A stretch of 64,000 nt of DNA from Algoriphagus locisalis (GCF_900116615.1 NZ_FPBF01000006.1:348432-412431); one strand, 5' to 3'; counted from the first letter of the stretch, positions 17,237 to 25,485 are shown. Made by a program: numbers and translations. Notes: generated by a model not told the origin, from the letters alone.

Positions 17237-17403
17237 ACCACTAAAAATGAATGTGCTGACATGTAAATTCAAAAAATTCTATTTTTTTACTTGAAAACAC
17301 CTACTTTCATAAAAAATATAGGGCCAGTAGTTGATCTTAATTGAAAAATATTTCTTCTCTATCAAAATATAAGAAAAAAAATTTCAGTTGACTCCTTTTT
17401 TAC

Positions 17404-17895
17404 CTATTTATTTAAGATTCCAGTTTCACTTCCTTTTCCCAAAATTAAGCTTTTGGGTGAAGAGTTTTCAAAATAAACTTGAACAACATTCTTTTGATCT
17501 GGGAAATCATTTATTAATACACTGTTTTTCACTTTAACCAAACTAGGCTCTTTTACTAGTTCTGATTCGAAGTAAAACCAAGCCGCATCATCTTCGACTT
17601 CATAGCCAAGGAATTTGAGTTTCACAGCTTTGTCTTCAATCCAGATTGTAGTTTGGTCTGCCAAGTAAGTTTCAATTTGCTTATTCAGTTTTTCTTTAAT
17701 GGCGGGATTTAGAAAATCAATGGATTCATCATGGTAAGCACTTAATGCGATTTCCAGATCATCCCAAAAAATCTTCTGTGAGATCTCCAGATGTTCGGTT
17801 TCCTCATTCCATTTTATTTCCGTGAGACTGAGGTGAAAAGGGTGGGCAAATACCAGCCATCCCAAACTGATCATGTATAAGTAAAACTGGTGCAT
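17404..17895 (-). CDS. DUF6702 family secreted protein
   Basis: 163 residues. Residues 1-17 are hydrophobic and precede FAHPFHLSLTEIKWNEETEH, the typical start of DUF6702 proteins of Bacteroidota, which are exported through a signal peptide. The rest has alternating strands, including the pattern ISQKIFWDDLEIAL near residues 38-51. Function is unknown. In Bacteroidota this family is often found beside a HupE/UreJ membrane protein and an M1 peptidase, as here, where it is divergent from both. The short intergenic region (17896-17978) should hold both promoters. Confidence 0.75.
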   Translation of the reverse strand: MHQFYLYMISLGWLVFAHPFHLSLTEIKWNEETEHLEISQKIFWDDLEIALSAYHDESIDFLNPAIKEKLNKQIETYLADQTTIWIEDKAVKLKFLGYEVEDDAAWFYFESELVKEPSLVKVKNSVLINDFPDQKNVVQVYFENSSPKSLILGKGSETGILNK

Positions 17896-17978
17896 TTGGT
17901 ATTCTGTAGTCTGTCTTTTCTGGGAATAATCCTGTATAATTGCGCAATTTACTTCTTTAGAGGTATTTCACCCTTTCT

Positions 17979-18560
17979 ATGAGTCCATTTCAACTTTATT
18001 TTCGTCTTGGCCTTCAACATATCCTGGATATACAAGGTTACGATCATATTCTTTTTGTATTGGCACTATGTGCAGTCTTTATTCCTAGGGATTGGCGCAA
18101 AGTCCTGATTCTGGTTACAGCCTTCACTATAGGCCATTCTTTGACCTTAGCTTTGGCTACCTTCAAAGTAGTCAATGTAAATTCTGATCTGATCGAATTT
18201 CTGATCCCGGTGACCATAGCGATTACAGCGTTTATTACAATTCTCCGGCCAAGACCCTCTTCCGGTAAGGGCATCTCGGTCAACTATATCTTTGCATTGG
18301 TATTTGGCCTGATTCACGGTTTGGGTTTTTCCAATTATCTCAGAAGTCTATTAGGAAAAGAAGCGAGTATCTGGCAGCCTTTGCTTGCCTTTAATCTTGG
18401 ACTTGAAGTTGGGCAATTGGTCATTGTGGCTGTTTTCATGCTTCTCACTTCCATCTTGGTAGGAATAGCCGGAGTGAGCAGGAAGGAATGGACTTTGGTA
18501 GTAGCGTCCATGGTATTCGGTGTGGCGCTGATGCTGATGTTGGAAACGAAATTTTGGTAG
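17979..18560 (+). CDS. HupE/UreJ family membrane protein
   Basis: 193 residues with about six membrane helices and the characteristic histidines: LGLQHILDIQGYDHILFVLA near residues 9-28, TAFTIGHSLTLALA, and FGLIHGLGFSNYL. HupE/UreJ proteins are thought to move nickel or cobalt, but this Bacteroidota subgroup occurs away from urease or hydrogenase genes, so the metal role is unproven here. It lies 57 bases upstream of the M1 peptidase gene on the same strand and is divergent from the DUF6702 gene. The three genes probably form a functional set, perhaps linking a metal supply to the zinc peptidase; that is inference. Confidence 0.85.
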   Translation: MSPFQLYFRLGLQHILDIQGYDHILFVLALCAVFIPRDWRKVLILVTAFTIGHSLTLALATFKVVNVNSDLIEFLIPVTIAITAFITILRPRPSSGKGISVNYIFALVFGLIHGLGFSNYLRSLLGKEASIWQPLLAFNLGLEVGQLVIVAVFMLLTSILVGIAGVSRKEWTLVVASMVFGVALMLMLETKFW

Positions 18561-18617
18561 AAAAAATGTTCGGTTTCGGGAGACCGATGTCCGATGAATT
18601 AAGAAAATAAATTGCTT

Positions 18618-20945
18618 ATGAGAAAAATACTATTACTTACAGCATTCGCAATCTTGGGGATTTTCCCTGCTTTTGCACAGCACTCGGATCAGAATCATGC
18701 CGAGCGATTTGAGCAGCTCGGTCCTATGCTTCGCACACCAAATGTTTACCGCACTGCCTCTGGAGCTCCCGGTCATATGTATTGGCAACAGCAAGCAAAT
18801 TATGTGATTAACGTGGAGCTGGATGATGAAAATCAGTCTATCAAGGGTTCTGAAAAGGTTACTTATATCAATAATTCTCCTGATCAATTGACTTACCTAT
18901 GGGTGCAACTGGAGGAGAATCAGCGTGGAGCAGATTCGGATACGCCAAAGGCAGCGGAAAGCTCAATCGGCTCAAGAATGACCCTTCGTAGTCTTGAAGG
19001 TCTTATTTGGGCTAATGAAGATTTTGGTTATAAAGTATTGGAAGTGAAAGATTCCAAAGGAAATCCTCTTCCGGTCACTGTCAATAAAACGATGATGAGA
19101 ATTGATCTTCCTACTCCGTTGAAAGCTGGAGATAGCTTCACCTTCGGAGTAGATTGGACTTTCAACATTACCAATAGAGTTGGTTATATCTCCGGCCGTC
19201 CAGGATACGAATATTTTGAAGGAGATGACAACTACTTGTACACCATGGCCGAGTGGTTTCCAAGAATGGCTGTTTACTCAGACTTTGAAGGCTGGCAAAA
19301 CAAGCAATTCATGGGCTCTGGTGAGTTTGCGTTGGTTTTTGGTGACTATGAAGTAAATATCACCGTTCCTGCCGATCATATGGTAGGCGCAACTGGCGAG
19401 CTTCAAAATGCAAGTCAAGTTCTTTCTTCAACAGAATTGAATAGATGGAATACAGCAAAGAAAACTTATGATAATCCAGTTGTAATCCGTACGCAGGATG
19501 AAGCTACTGAATTAGAAAAAAGTAAGTCATCTGAGAAAAAGACCTGGAAATTCAAAGCTGAGAACGTTCGTGACTTTGCCTGGACATCCTCCCGTAAGTT
19601 CATCTGGGATGCGATGGCTGTAAAGCAAGGAGGCAAAGACGTGATGGCCATGTCGTACTACGCCAAAGAAGCCAATCCGCTGTGGGGTCAGTATTCTACC
19701 CGAGTGGTAGCGCATACGATCAAATCGTACTCTGCCCATACTTTCGACTATCCGTATCCAACTGCGATTTCTGTAGAGGCTGCAAATGGCATGGAATACC
19801 CGATGATTTGTTTCAACTATGGTCGTCCTGATTCTGACGGAACATACTCTGAAGCAGTGAAAAATGGAATGATTGGGGTGATTATTCACGAAGTAGGACA
19901 TAACTTTTTCCCAATGATTGTGAATTCTGACGAGCGTCAGTGGACTTGGATGGATGAGGGACTGAATACCTTTATGCAGTTTATGGCTGAGCAGGAATGG
20001 GATCGCAATTTTCCTTCTCGCCGTGGTCCTGCGCATAAGATCGTGCCTTACATGAGAAGCTCAGTGAATACACTTGAGCCGATTATGACCAACTCGGAGA
20101 ATATCATCCAGTTTGGCCCAAATGCCTATGCAAAACCAGCAACAGCCTTAAATATCCTTCGTGAAACAGTGATGGGAAGAGAGCTGTTTGACTACGCTTT
20201 CAAAGAATATGCACGCAGATGGATGTTTAAGCATCCTACTCCAGATGACTTGTTCCGTACGATGGAAGATGCTTCGGCAGTTGATCTGGACTGGTTTTGG
20301 AGAGGATGGTTCTATGGTACTGAGCCTGTGGATATTGCTATTGAGAATGTAGCGCTATACAAAATGGAAAACCGTACTCCTGCAGAAATAAATGCGGAAC
20401 GGAAGGCGGAAGCAGACCGTGAGGAAGATTACGTTTCCAAAGAATTCAATAGAACCGACGTGAAAGAAACGGTGATTGAAGCCAATTCTGCAACACGAGA
20501 TTTCTACACGACTTACAATCCTTTCACCGTGACTCCTGAAGATGAAGCAAGCTATCAGAAATTTATGGCTAGTCTTTCTCCTAAGGAAAAGGAGTTGATG
20601 GAAAAGGATTTGAATTTCTATGAGATCACCTTCAAAAATGTTGGTGGATTGGTCATGCCGATCATTTTGGAATTCCAATACGCTGATGGTACTTCTGAGA
20701 TCGATCGAATCCCTGTGGAAATCTGGAGAAAAAATGAGTCTCAGGTGACTAAGGTATTTGTGAAAGAGAAAGAGGTCACTCAAATCATTCTTGATCCAAA
20801 AAGAGAAACAGCCGATATCGATGAGTCCAGCAATTACTGGCCAAGACAATATCAGCCGACTCGATTTGAATTGTTCAAAGGCTCGGGAGCTGCGCGGGGG
20901 ACATCTACAGGTAGTAATCCTATGAAAGAGGCACAGAAGAAGTAA
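18618..20945 (+). CDS. Secreted M1-family zinc metallopeptidase
   Basis: 775 residues from the ATG at 18618; a TTG two codons upstream is less likely. Signal peptide MRKILLLTAFAILGIFPAFA. The zinc site is intact: HEVGH at residues 424-428 and, after exactly 18 residues, E447 in WMDEGLNTFMQF. Upstream is an N-terminal beta domain typical of M1 enzymes (VINVELDDENQSIKGSEKVT), and downstream a helical region and a C-terminal extension. The GAMEN-like exopeptidase motif is replaced by VEAANGMEYPMI (residues near 392-403), as in other secreted Bacteroidota M1 members. It probably trims peptides in the periplasm or outside. A GAAA-loop terminator lies about 200 bases downstream, beyond a dispersed repeat. 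Confidence 0.93.
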   Translation: MRKILLLTAFAILGIFPAFAQHSDQNHAERFEQLGPMLRTPNVYRTASGAPGHMYWQQQANYVINVELDDENQSIKGSEKVTYINNSPDQLTYLWVQLEENQRGADSDTPKAAESSIGSRMTLRSLEGLIWANEDFGYKVLEVKDSKGNPLPVTVNKTMMRIDLPTPLKAGDSFTFGVDWTFNITNRVGYISGRPGYEYFEGDDNYLYTMAEWFPRMAVYSDFEGWQNKQFMGSGEFALVFGDYEVNITVPADHMVGATGELQNASQVLSSTELNRWNTAKKTYDNPVVIRTQDEATELEKSKSSEKKTWKFKAENVRDFAWTSSRKFIWDAMAVKQGGKDVMAMSYYAKEANPLWGQYSTRVVAHTIKSYSAHTFDYPYPTAISVEAANGMEYPMICFNYGRPDSDGTYSEAVKNGMIGVIIHEVGHNFFPMIVNSDERQWTWMDEGLNTFMQFMAEQEWDRNFPSRRGPAHKIVPYMRSSVNTLEPIMTNSENIIQFGPNAYAKPATALNILRETVMGRELFDYAFKEYARRWMFKHPTPDDLFRTMEDASAVDLDWFWRGWFYGTEPVDIAIENVALYKMENRTPAEINAERKAEADREEDYVSKEFNRTDVKETVIEANSATRDFYTTYNPFTVTPEDEASYQKFMASLSPKEKELMEKDLNFYEITFKNVGGLVMPIILEFQYADGTSEIDRIPVEIWRKNESQVTKVFVKEKEVTQIILDPKRETADIDESSNYWPRQYQPTRFELFKGSGAARGTSTGSNPMKEAQKK

Positions 20946-20964
20946 TCTAAGACAGTATAACTAA

Positions 20965-21137
20965 CATGGATATACGGAATGATGCCAGTAACCAATATTT
21001 CTTTGCTCCCCCGGTCAGAAGACCGATGACCGAAGACTCCCGCATTGGCGGGACAGGCTGAAATTGCCTCAATTCTAAAGTTTAACATATGCTATATTGC
21101 TTTGGCTTCCTTACTGGCAGAAAAGCGGATATACATA
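20965..21137 (+). repeat. Dispersed intergenic repeat, copy A
   Basis: About 173 bases that reappear in opposite orientation at 42181-42353. Shared words include GATGCCAGTAACCAATATTT, AGACCGATGACCGAAGACTC and CCCGCATTGGCGGGACAGGC. The ends carry short inverted similarity (ATGCCAGTAA near the left end and the complement of TTACTGGCAG near the right end, each beside a GGATATAC/GTATATCC word). No ORF of interest is present. MITE-like or REP-like. Confidence 0.85.
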
Positions 21138-21150
21138 ATAACTAATCTAA

Positions 21151-21175
21151 AAAGCCGGCGAAAGTCGGCTTTTTT
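21151..21175 (+). terminator. GAAA-tetraloop intrinsic terminator after the M1 peptidase gene
   Basis: Stem AAAGCCGGC / GTCGGCTTT (nine pairs, one G-U) closed by a GAAA loop, followed by a T-run. The same core occurs at 22073-22088. Confidence 0.85.
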
Positions 21176-21214
21176 ACCTAGATCTGAATATTGTTGTTGA
21201 AAAGGGCCTTATAT

Positions 21215-21232
21215 ATACCCGATATTGGGTAT
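21215..21232. promoter_or_regulatory. Near-perfect palindrome ATACCC-N6-GGGTAT
   Basis: ATACCCGATATTGGGTAT equals its reverse complement except at one pair (G/T) beside the ATAT centre. It lies about 87 bases upstream of the outer-membrane protein gene at 21319. The size and symmetry fit a dimeric regulator operator; no regulator is encoded nearby. Confidence 0.4.
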
Positions 21233-21318
21233 TTCTTTTACTGATTCTCTTGACTAGGTTTAAGAAGTGAAAATTTAAAAAATAATGAAACCACAAAACC
21301 ACAAACTATAGAATCTTG

Positions 21319-22038
21319 ATGAGGCTATTTTATGAAAAGCTTACTTTTTCTATTCTCTTTCTTTTTCTTCTAGGATTTTCTCCTGCTTATGCTCAAAATT
21401 CTTTTGGGTTGGAGTTTGGGCACAATTGGAGAAGTATTTCTGGTGGAGCCTTTGATTATGACAGTATTCGGATTTCTACGATTTCGGGAGGCGATACTGG
21501 AGAACCATTTGGGGGTATTTTCTATGAGTACCAAATTGGGAAAAGGATTTCACTTCATAATAAACTCAACTACGGATCGAGATTTATAGGCTATGCTGTA
21601 TATAACAACTTTGCTGACTGTCAATTCTGCCCGGTACGGAAGATCGCTACAGTAGGAGTAGGCAGTTTAGCATTTGAGATTTTACCACAGGTTACTATTC
21701 TATCCTATTCTAATTTCAAATTGAACATTTTTGGAGGAGTCAATTCAACATTCAATTTCGTCAAAAATGAAGCTGATTTATATTTTCAAAACCAGCCAGG
21801 AGTTAGTTCGGTGTTTAATTCTTTGGATAGTGTAGTGGATCCGATCACCTTTAGTTTTGCCTATGGTGCCTCCTTAGAAATATGGAGAATCATGTTGTGG
21901 GCTAAAGTAAATCCTCCGGCCTCTTTTACTAATTCAATAGAAATCAATGATCAGGAATATGACTTTGATAACTCTTGGGGATTTGTATCCTTTTCGCTAG
22001 GGTATAAGTTTTTTAGTTTAAAAAGGCGACATTACTAA
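21319..22038 (+). CDS. Secreted outer-membrane beta-barrel-like protein
   Basis: 239 residues from the ATG at 21319. Signal peptide of about 25 residues ending SPAYAQ. The mature protein is made of short amphipathic strands rich in aromatic and Gly residues (NSFGLEFGHNWRSISGG, FGGIFYEYQIGKRISLHNKL, WGFVSFSLGYKFFSL), which fits an eight-to-ten-strand outer-membrane barrel. It contains two close cysteines (DCQFCPVRK). The exact family is not recognised. It is flanked by terminators, so it should be monocistronic; a palindrome upstream could control it. Confidence 0.65.
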   Translation: MRLFYEKLTFSILFLFLLGFSPAYAQNSFGLEFGHNWRSISGGAFDYDSIRISTISGGDTGEPFGGIFYEYQIGKRISLHNKLNYGSRFIGYAVYNNFADCQFCPVRKIATVGVGSLAFEILPQVTILSYSNFKLNIFGGVNSTFNFVKNEADLYFQNQPGVSSVFNSLDSVVDPITFSFAYGASLEIWRIMLWAKVNPPASFTNSIEINDQEYDFDNSWGFVSFSLGYKFFSLKRRHY

Positions 22039-22072
22039 TCAAGGCTCAACGCTTGGATATAATCAAAACTAG

Positions 22073-22093
22073 GCCGGCGAAAGTCGGCTTTTT
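22073..22093 (+). terminator. GAAA-tetraloop intrinsic terminator
   Basis: GCCGGC-GAAA-GTCGGC followed by TTTTT, 35 bases after the stop of the outer-membrane protein gene. It has the same 16-base core as the terminator at 21154-21169. Confidence 0.85.
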
Positions 22094-22173
22094 CCATTTC
22101 AGGAATTTTCATGGTGTTTGTTGCGCACTTTAATTACCTTGAAAATCAATTGAAATAACCCAAACCCATACCT

Positions 22174-22953
22174 ATGAAAAAGATCAATCTGATTACGAGT
22201 CTACTTATTCTCGCAGTTACTTTTCTTAGCTCGACTTCTTTTGCGCAAAAAAGAGATTTCTACGAGCTGAGGACTTATCACTTTGAAAATGCTGAGCAAG
22301 AAGCGATGCTGGACGATTACCTGGCCAATGCTTTTATACCTGCTGCACACAAATACGGAATTGCCAAAGTGGGTGTATTCAAGCCCATAGCTTCCCAGCC
22401 GAATGCAGGCAAGGCAATCTATCTATTTCTGCCATTCAAGTCCATGAATGATTTCGTGGCTTTGGAGGGAAAACTGGCAAAAGACCAAGCCTATCAGACT
22501 GCCGGATCTGCCTACATCAATGCTTCCCATACCAATCCACCTTACAAAAGAATTGAAAGCTCTCTACTTCAGGCGATGAGTGGACAGCCGAAGTTTGCCG
22601 AATCTAAGTTGACAAACGCCAAGAAAGATAGAGTCTATGAATTGCGTAGCTATGAAGCTGCTACGGAGCGTCTGTATCAGGCTAAAGTGAAGATGTTCAA
22701 TTCCGGTGAAATGGATATTTTCGAAAAGCTGAATTGCAGTCCGATTTTCTATGGTGAGACGATAGCTGGGGCGAATATGCCAAACTTAGTCTATATGACT
22801 ACCCATGAAAATATGGACATCAGAAATGAACACTGGAAGCAATTTGGTACTGATCCTGATTGGTTGGGCATGAGGGACTTGCCTGAATACGCCAATACGG
22901 TATCCAGAAACGACACGAAATTGCTTTATCCGGTAGAATATTCAGAGTTGTAA
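22174..22953 (+). CDS. NIPSNAP-family secreted protein
   Basis: 259 residues with a signal peptide of about 24 residues (LSSTSFAQ). Two ferredoxin-like alpha/beta repeats are seen: one begins FYELRTYHFENAEQEAMLDD and the second begins DRVYELRSYEAATERLYQAK, each with the ELR-Y core of NIPSNAP/DABB proteins. Such proteins are dimeric and some act on small molecules, but the function of secreted Bacteroidota versions is unknown. It stands alone between a terminator at 22073 and a hairpin at 23077. A decayed form of the upstream terminator core (AAAAGCCGGCGA near 22963) follows the stop. Confidence 0.85.
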   Translation: MKKINLITSLLILAVTFLSSTSFAQKRDFYELRTYHFENAEQEAMLDDYLANAFIPAAHKYGIAKVGVFKPIASQPNAGKAIYLFLPFKSMNDFVALEGKLAKDQAYQTAGSAYINASHTNPPYKRIESSLLQAMSGQPKFAESKLTNAKKDRVYELRSYEAATERLYQAKVKMFNSGEMDIFEKLNCSPIFYGETIAGANMPNLVYMTTHENMDIRNEHWKQFGTDPDWLGMRDLPEYANTVSRNDTKLLYPVEYSEL

Positions 22954-23076
22954 TGGAATGTGAAAAGCCGGCGAGATTCTGTTTTTTTTAACCGCAATGC
23001 GCACAGGACTTTATCATGTGCCTATTTCTTTATAATTGCTGAGTTAACCCAAATCTCCAGTAGCGGGGATTTTCGC

Positions 23077-23115
23077 AGACCTTCCAGGTTTTGAAAACTT
23101 GGAAGGTCTTCTTTT
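23077..23115. terminator. Long-stem terminator between convergent genes
   Basis: AGACCTTCCA pairs with TGGAAGGTCT (23077-23086 with 23100-23109) and the inner GGTTTT/AAAACT extends the stem. TTCTTTTT follows on the plus strand. It lies between the NIPSNAP gene and the convergent M20 peptidase gene. Confidence 0.75.
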
Positions 23116-24239
23116 TACCCATTCACTTTTCTCACAATTCCTTCAAAAATGCTCACTCCTGTGTCTATCAGTTCGTCCGGGAAATCATAGGTAGGTTCAT
23201 GAAGCTGCGGACAATCTTCACCAGCCCCCAATCCAAACAAGTACGATGGGCAGCTCTGGCTAAACAATCCAAAATCCTCTGACCAGCGGAATGGCTCAGG
23301 TTTCTCTAGTACATCCAGTTCTTGCTCTTTCATTACTCCTTCAGCAATTTCAGCTGCTTTTGGATTATTTTTGGAAACAGCGAATGACTCGACGAAACTG
23401 AATTCGCAGTCTAGCTTTTCTGCTGAAGCAATTCTTTTGGCTTGCTCGGTAATCATTTCAATCAAAATTTCCAGTTCTGCTTGATCAAATGCGCGGATAG
23501 TCAAACTCAGACTTCCCTTTCCTGCACTTGTTCCAAAAGCTAGGCTTCCAATCTCCGCATGGATAACTGTGACCAAAGCAAAAGAGGAAAGCTTATCCGT
23601 AAGCTTTGGAAGGGTTTGGATTAATTGAGCGATTGCCTGAGCTGGATTGATACCGGCATCTGGATGAGCGGCATGGGAAGTTTTCCCCGTCAGGGAAATA
23701 GTCAATCCTGTGCTGCCCGCAGCAAAAGTTCCTTTTCTGGTCACCACTTGATGAAGTGGAAATCCGGGGAGATTGTGAAGTGCAAAGGCAAAGTCAGGTT
23801 TGATCTGCTGGAATTTTGGATCATCCAAAATCCAACGCGCGCCTTCACCTGTTTCCTCAGCTGGCTGAAAAAGCAAAACAACTTCTCCACTTTCAGGTCT
23901 TTGCACAGCAAGCTTTTCTCCCAATCCACAAATGATGGTCATATGTCCATCATGACCACAAAGATGGGCTTTGTCTGGAGTTCGACTTTTGTATTCAGGG
24001 TCTCCTGTTTCCTGGATAGGTAGTGCGTCCAATTCCGCCCGAAATAAACTTCTTGTTCCGTTTTTTTTTCCTTTGAAAACGAATGCAAGGCCATTTCCTC
24101 CCAAATTTTGAATGATATGGTCTGGATTGAGTTTTGCAAAAAAGGCTAAAATTTTCTCTGATGTGGCTGATTCTTCACCTGCGATTTCTGGATGTTGATG
24201 AAGGTTTTGTCGGAAAGAGATTAGCTCTGAAATCGGCAT
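23115..24239 (-). CDS. M20-family amidohydrolase (N-acyl-amino-acid hydrolase type)
   Basis: 374 residues, the usual length of M20D enzymes. Metal-binding motifs are seen: LFRAELDALPIQE (metal-binding acidic residue), LCGHDGHMTIICGL with Cys-x-His, LFQPAEETGEGARWIL with Glu-Glu, and FALHNLPGFP. A dimerisation domain covers about residues 180-290 (SHAAHPDAGINPAQAIAQLI), and the C-terminal LHEPTYDFPDELID supplies the last histidine. These cytoplasmic enzymes release an amino acid from N-acyl conjugates. No signal peptide. The gene is single, divergent from the small Cys-tail protein gene. Confidence 0.92.
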   Translation of the reverse strand: MPISELISFRQNLHQHPEIAGEESATSEKILAFFAKLNPDHIIQNLGGNGLAFVFKGKKNGTRSLFRAELDALPIQETGDPEYKSRTPDKAHLCGHDGHMTIICGLGEKLAVQRPESGEVVLLFQPAEETGEGARWILDDPKFQQIKPDFAFALHNLPGFPLHQVVTRKGTFAAGSTGLTISLTGKTSHAAHPDAGINPAQAIAQLIQTLPKLTDKLSSFALVTVIHAEIGSLAFGTSAGKGSLSLTIRAFDQAELEILIEMITEQAKRIASAEKLDCEFSFVESFAVSKNNPKAAEIAEGVMKEQELDVLEKPEPFRWSEDFGLFSQSCPSYLFGLGAGEDCPQLHEPTYDFPDELIDTGVSIFEGIVRKVNG

Positions 24240-24381
24240 TTTATTTTAATATTTTTGGAAGGTAAGTTTCTACTGATCAGTTGGAATCATTTTTGACGAA
24301 AAAAATGAGGCTTTGATCAGGAACTTTTCAGGATCACTGGCTATTTTAGGATATCAATTCAACCATTCAACTGTAACTTTT

Positions 24382-24558
24382 ATGAACGAGACACAAATTC
24401 AAAACTACAACGAGCAAATCCAAGCTTTGGAATCACAAATCACCGGTGACATGTTTGCAGACATGGAGATTCGTGATAAAATCCACAATTTGAAAATGGA
24501 GCGTGATGGCGTGAAACCTACGGATTCCAGCATAGACTGCGTAGGTTGCGGAAGTTAA
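24382..24558 (+). CDS. Small conserved-looking helical protein with a Cys-x-x-Cys tail
   Basis: 58 residues from the ATG at 24382; the frame extends upstream to 24313 but that part (containing FSGSLAILGYQF) does not look coding. Two amphipathic helices (NYNEQIQALESQITGDMFAD and IRDKIHNLKMERDGV) are followed by DSSIDCVGCGS at the very end. A terminal CxxC could bind a metal or form a redox pair. I do not recognise a named family. Only 10 bases separate it from the pseudouridine synthase gene, so they are probably co-transcribed. Confidence 0.7.
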   Translation: MNETQIQNYNEQIQALESQITGDMFADMEIRDKIHNLKMERDGVKPTDSSIDCVGCGS

Positions 24559-24568
24559 TCCACTGACT

Positions 24569-25186
24569 TTGGCTAGATACTTTATCATTTATAAGCCTTT
24601 CGGGGTTTTATGTCAATTTTCTGGAGAGGGGCAGACACTTGTCTCTCTTTTTGATTTTCCAAAGGAGGTATATCCGGTCGGCAGGCTGGACAAAGACTCC
24701 GAAGGACTCCTTATTATCACAGACGACAAATCCTTAAATCATCATTTGCTGAATCCTCGCTTTGGTCATCAGCGCACTTATTATGCTCAGGTGGAAGGAG
24801 CTCCCGAGCCAGAATCCCTAAAAGCATTGATGCAAGGAGTAATGATCAATGTGGATGGACGAGACTATAAAACCAAGCCAGCAATAGCAAAGATCTTAGA
24901 CCCAATTCCTTCACTTCCAGATCGGGATCCACCGATTCGCTACCGAGCTTCCATTCCAGATACTTGGGTTTCCTTGACTTTGATAGAGGGGAAAAATCGT
25001 CAAGTCCGTAAAATGACTGCTGCGATCGGACATCCTACGCTAAGATTGGTTCGCTGGTCCATGGAGAAACTGACCATTCAAGGATTTAAAGTTGGTGAAG
25101 TGCTGGAGCTCGATGAACAAACGATTTATCATAAGTTGGGATTGACAGGTTTTAAGAAGACGGAGGGGAATAAATCAAGGCGGTAG
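24569..25186 (+). CDS. rRNA pseudouridine synthase, RsuA/RluE family
   Basis: 205 residues starting at TTG (MARYFIIYKPFGVLCQFSGE), the standard beginning of RluE-like enzymes, which lack the N-terminal S4 domain. The catalytic aspartate lies in PVGRLDKDSEGLLIITDD, and the family motifs YYAQVEG, LIEGKNRQVRKMTAAIGHPT and LRLVRWS are all present. E. coli RluE converts U2457 of 23S rRNA; the exact site here is inferred. The C-terminal tail is basic (KKTEGNKSRR). It follows the small Cys-tail gene by 10 bases. Confidence 0.9.
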   Translation: MARYFIIYKPFGVLCQFSGEGQTLVSLFDFPKEVYPVGRLDKDSEGLLIITDDKSLNHHLLNPRFGHQRTYYAQVEGAPEPESLKALMQGVMINVDGRDYKTKPAIAKILDPIPSLPDRDPPIRYRASIPDTWVSLTLIEGKNRQVRKMTAAIGHPTLRLVRWSMEKLTIQGFKVGEVLELDEQTIYHKLGLTGFKKTEGNKSRR

Positions 25187-25193
25187 GGTTTTA

Positions 25194-25333
25194 ATTTCTC
25201 GCGGCGACGCAGCGGCGCTGCGAAAAAAGGAGCATTTAGAGTCATTTTTGATCTTTAAATTTTTGTATGCCTACTGCGCCTTGGCGACTTTGCGGGAGAT
25301 AAAACGCTGCGCTTCCGCGCCGCTGCGAGAAAT
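25194..25333. repeat. MITE-like GC-rich inverted-repeat element
   Basis: Arms of 29 bases at 25194-25222 and 25305-25333 are inverted repeats of each other with about 23 matches of 29, both beginning ATTTCTCGC when read inward. The left arm itself folds (CGCAGC-GGC-GCTGCG). The centre contains CTTGGCGACTTTGCGGGAG, a word type common in Bacteroidota intergenic repeats. GC content is far above that of the flanks. No coding potential. Confidence 0.7.
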
Positions 25334-25485
25334 AATTATTCGCTTCTTCGAGAAATAACCTTCTTAAAAAATCATAAAATCCCTTTAATCGTAAGGCATT
25401 ACCGCTTCTAAGATTTAAGATTGTCCTTTGGGACAAAAACCTCTATTTTAGTCTCCAATTAATACCACTCAAAGATTTAGATTCC

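Larger units (their letters stand above)
17096..17403. other. AT-rich intergenic region upstream of susC
   Basis: 308 bases without a gene. It holds the inverted repeat at 17112-17134, two copies of a 15-base word at 17188-17202 and 17222-17236, and otherwise long A- and T-runs. The following gene ends at 17404, so this is the promoter region of susC plus the 3' end of the DUF6702 gene. I could not identify a clean TAnnTTTG element on the minus strand. Confidence 0.6.
20946..21318. other. Intergenic region with dispersed repeat, terminator and palindrome
   Basis: About 370 bases without a gene. From left to right it contains dispersed repeat copy A (20965-21137), the terminator hairpin at 21151-21175 and a near-palindrome at 21215-21232. 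A minus-strand frame across 20852-21088 is judged to be chance. Confidence 0.6.

Noticed and set aside
18570..18599. Third copy of the dispersed repeat
   Set aside because: Only a 13-of-14-base match (AGACCGATGTCCGA) to the repeat's inner segment is seen; too short to call.
20852..21088. Minus-strand 78-codon frame
   Set aside because: It crosses the 3' end of the M1 peptidase gene and dispersed repeat A, and has no protein-like features.
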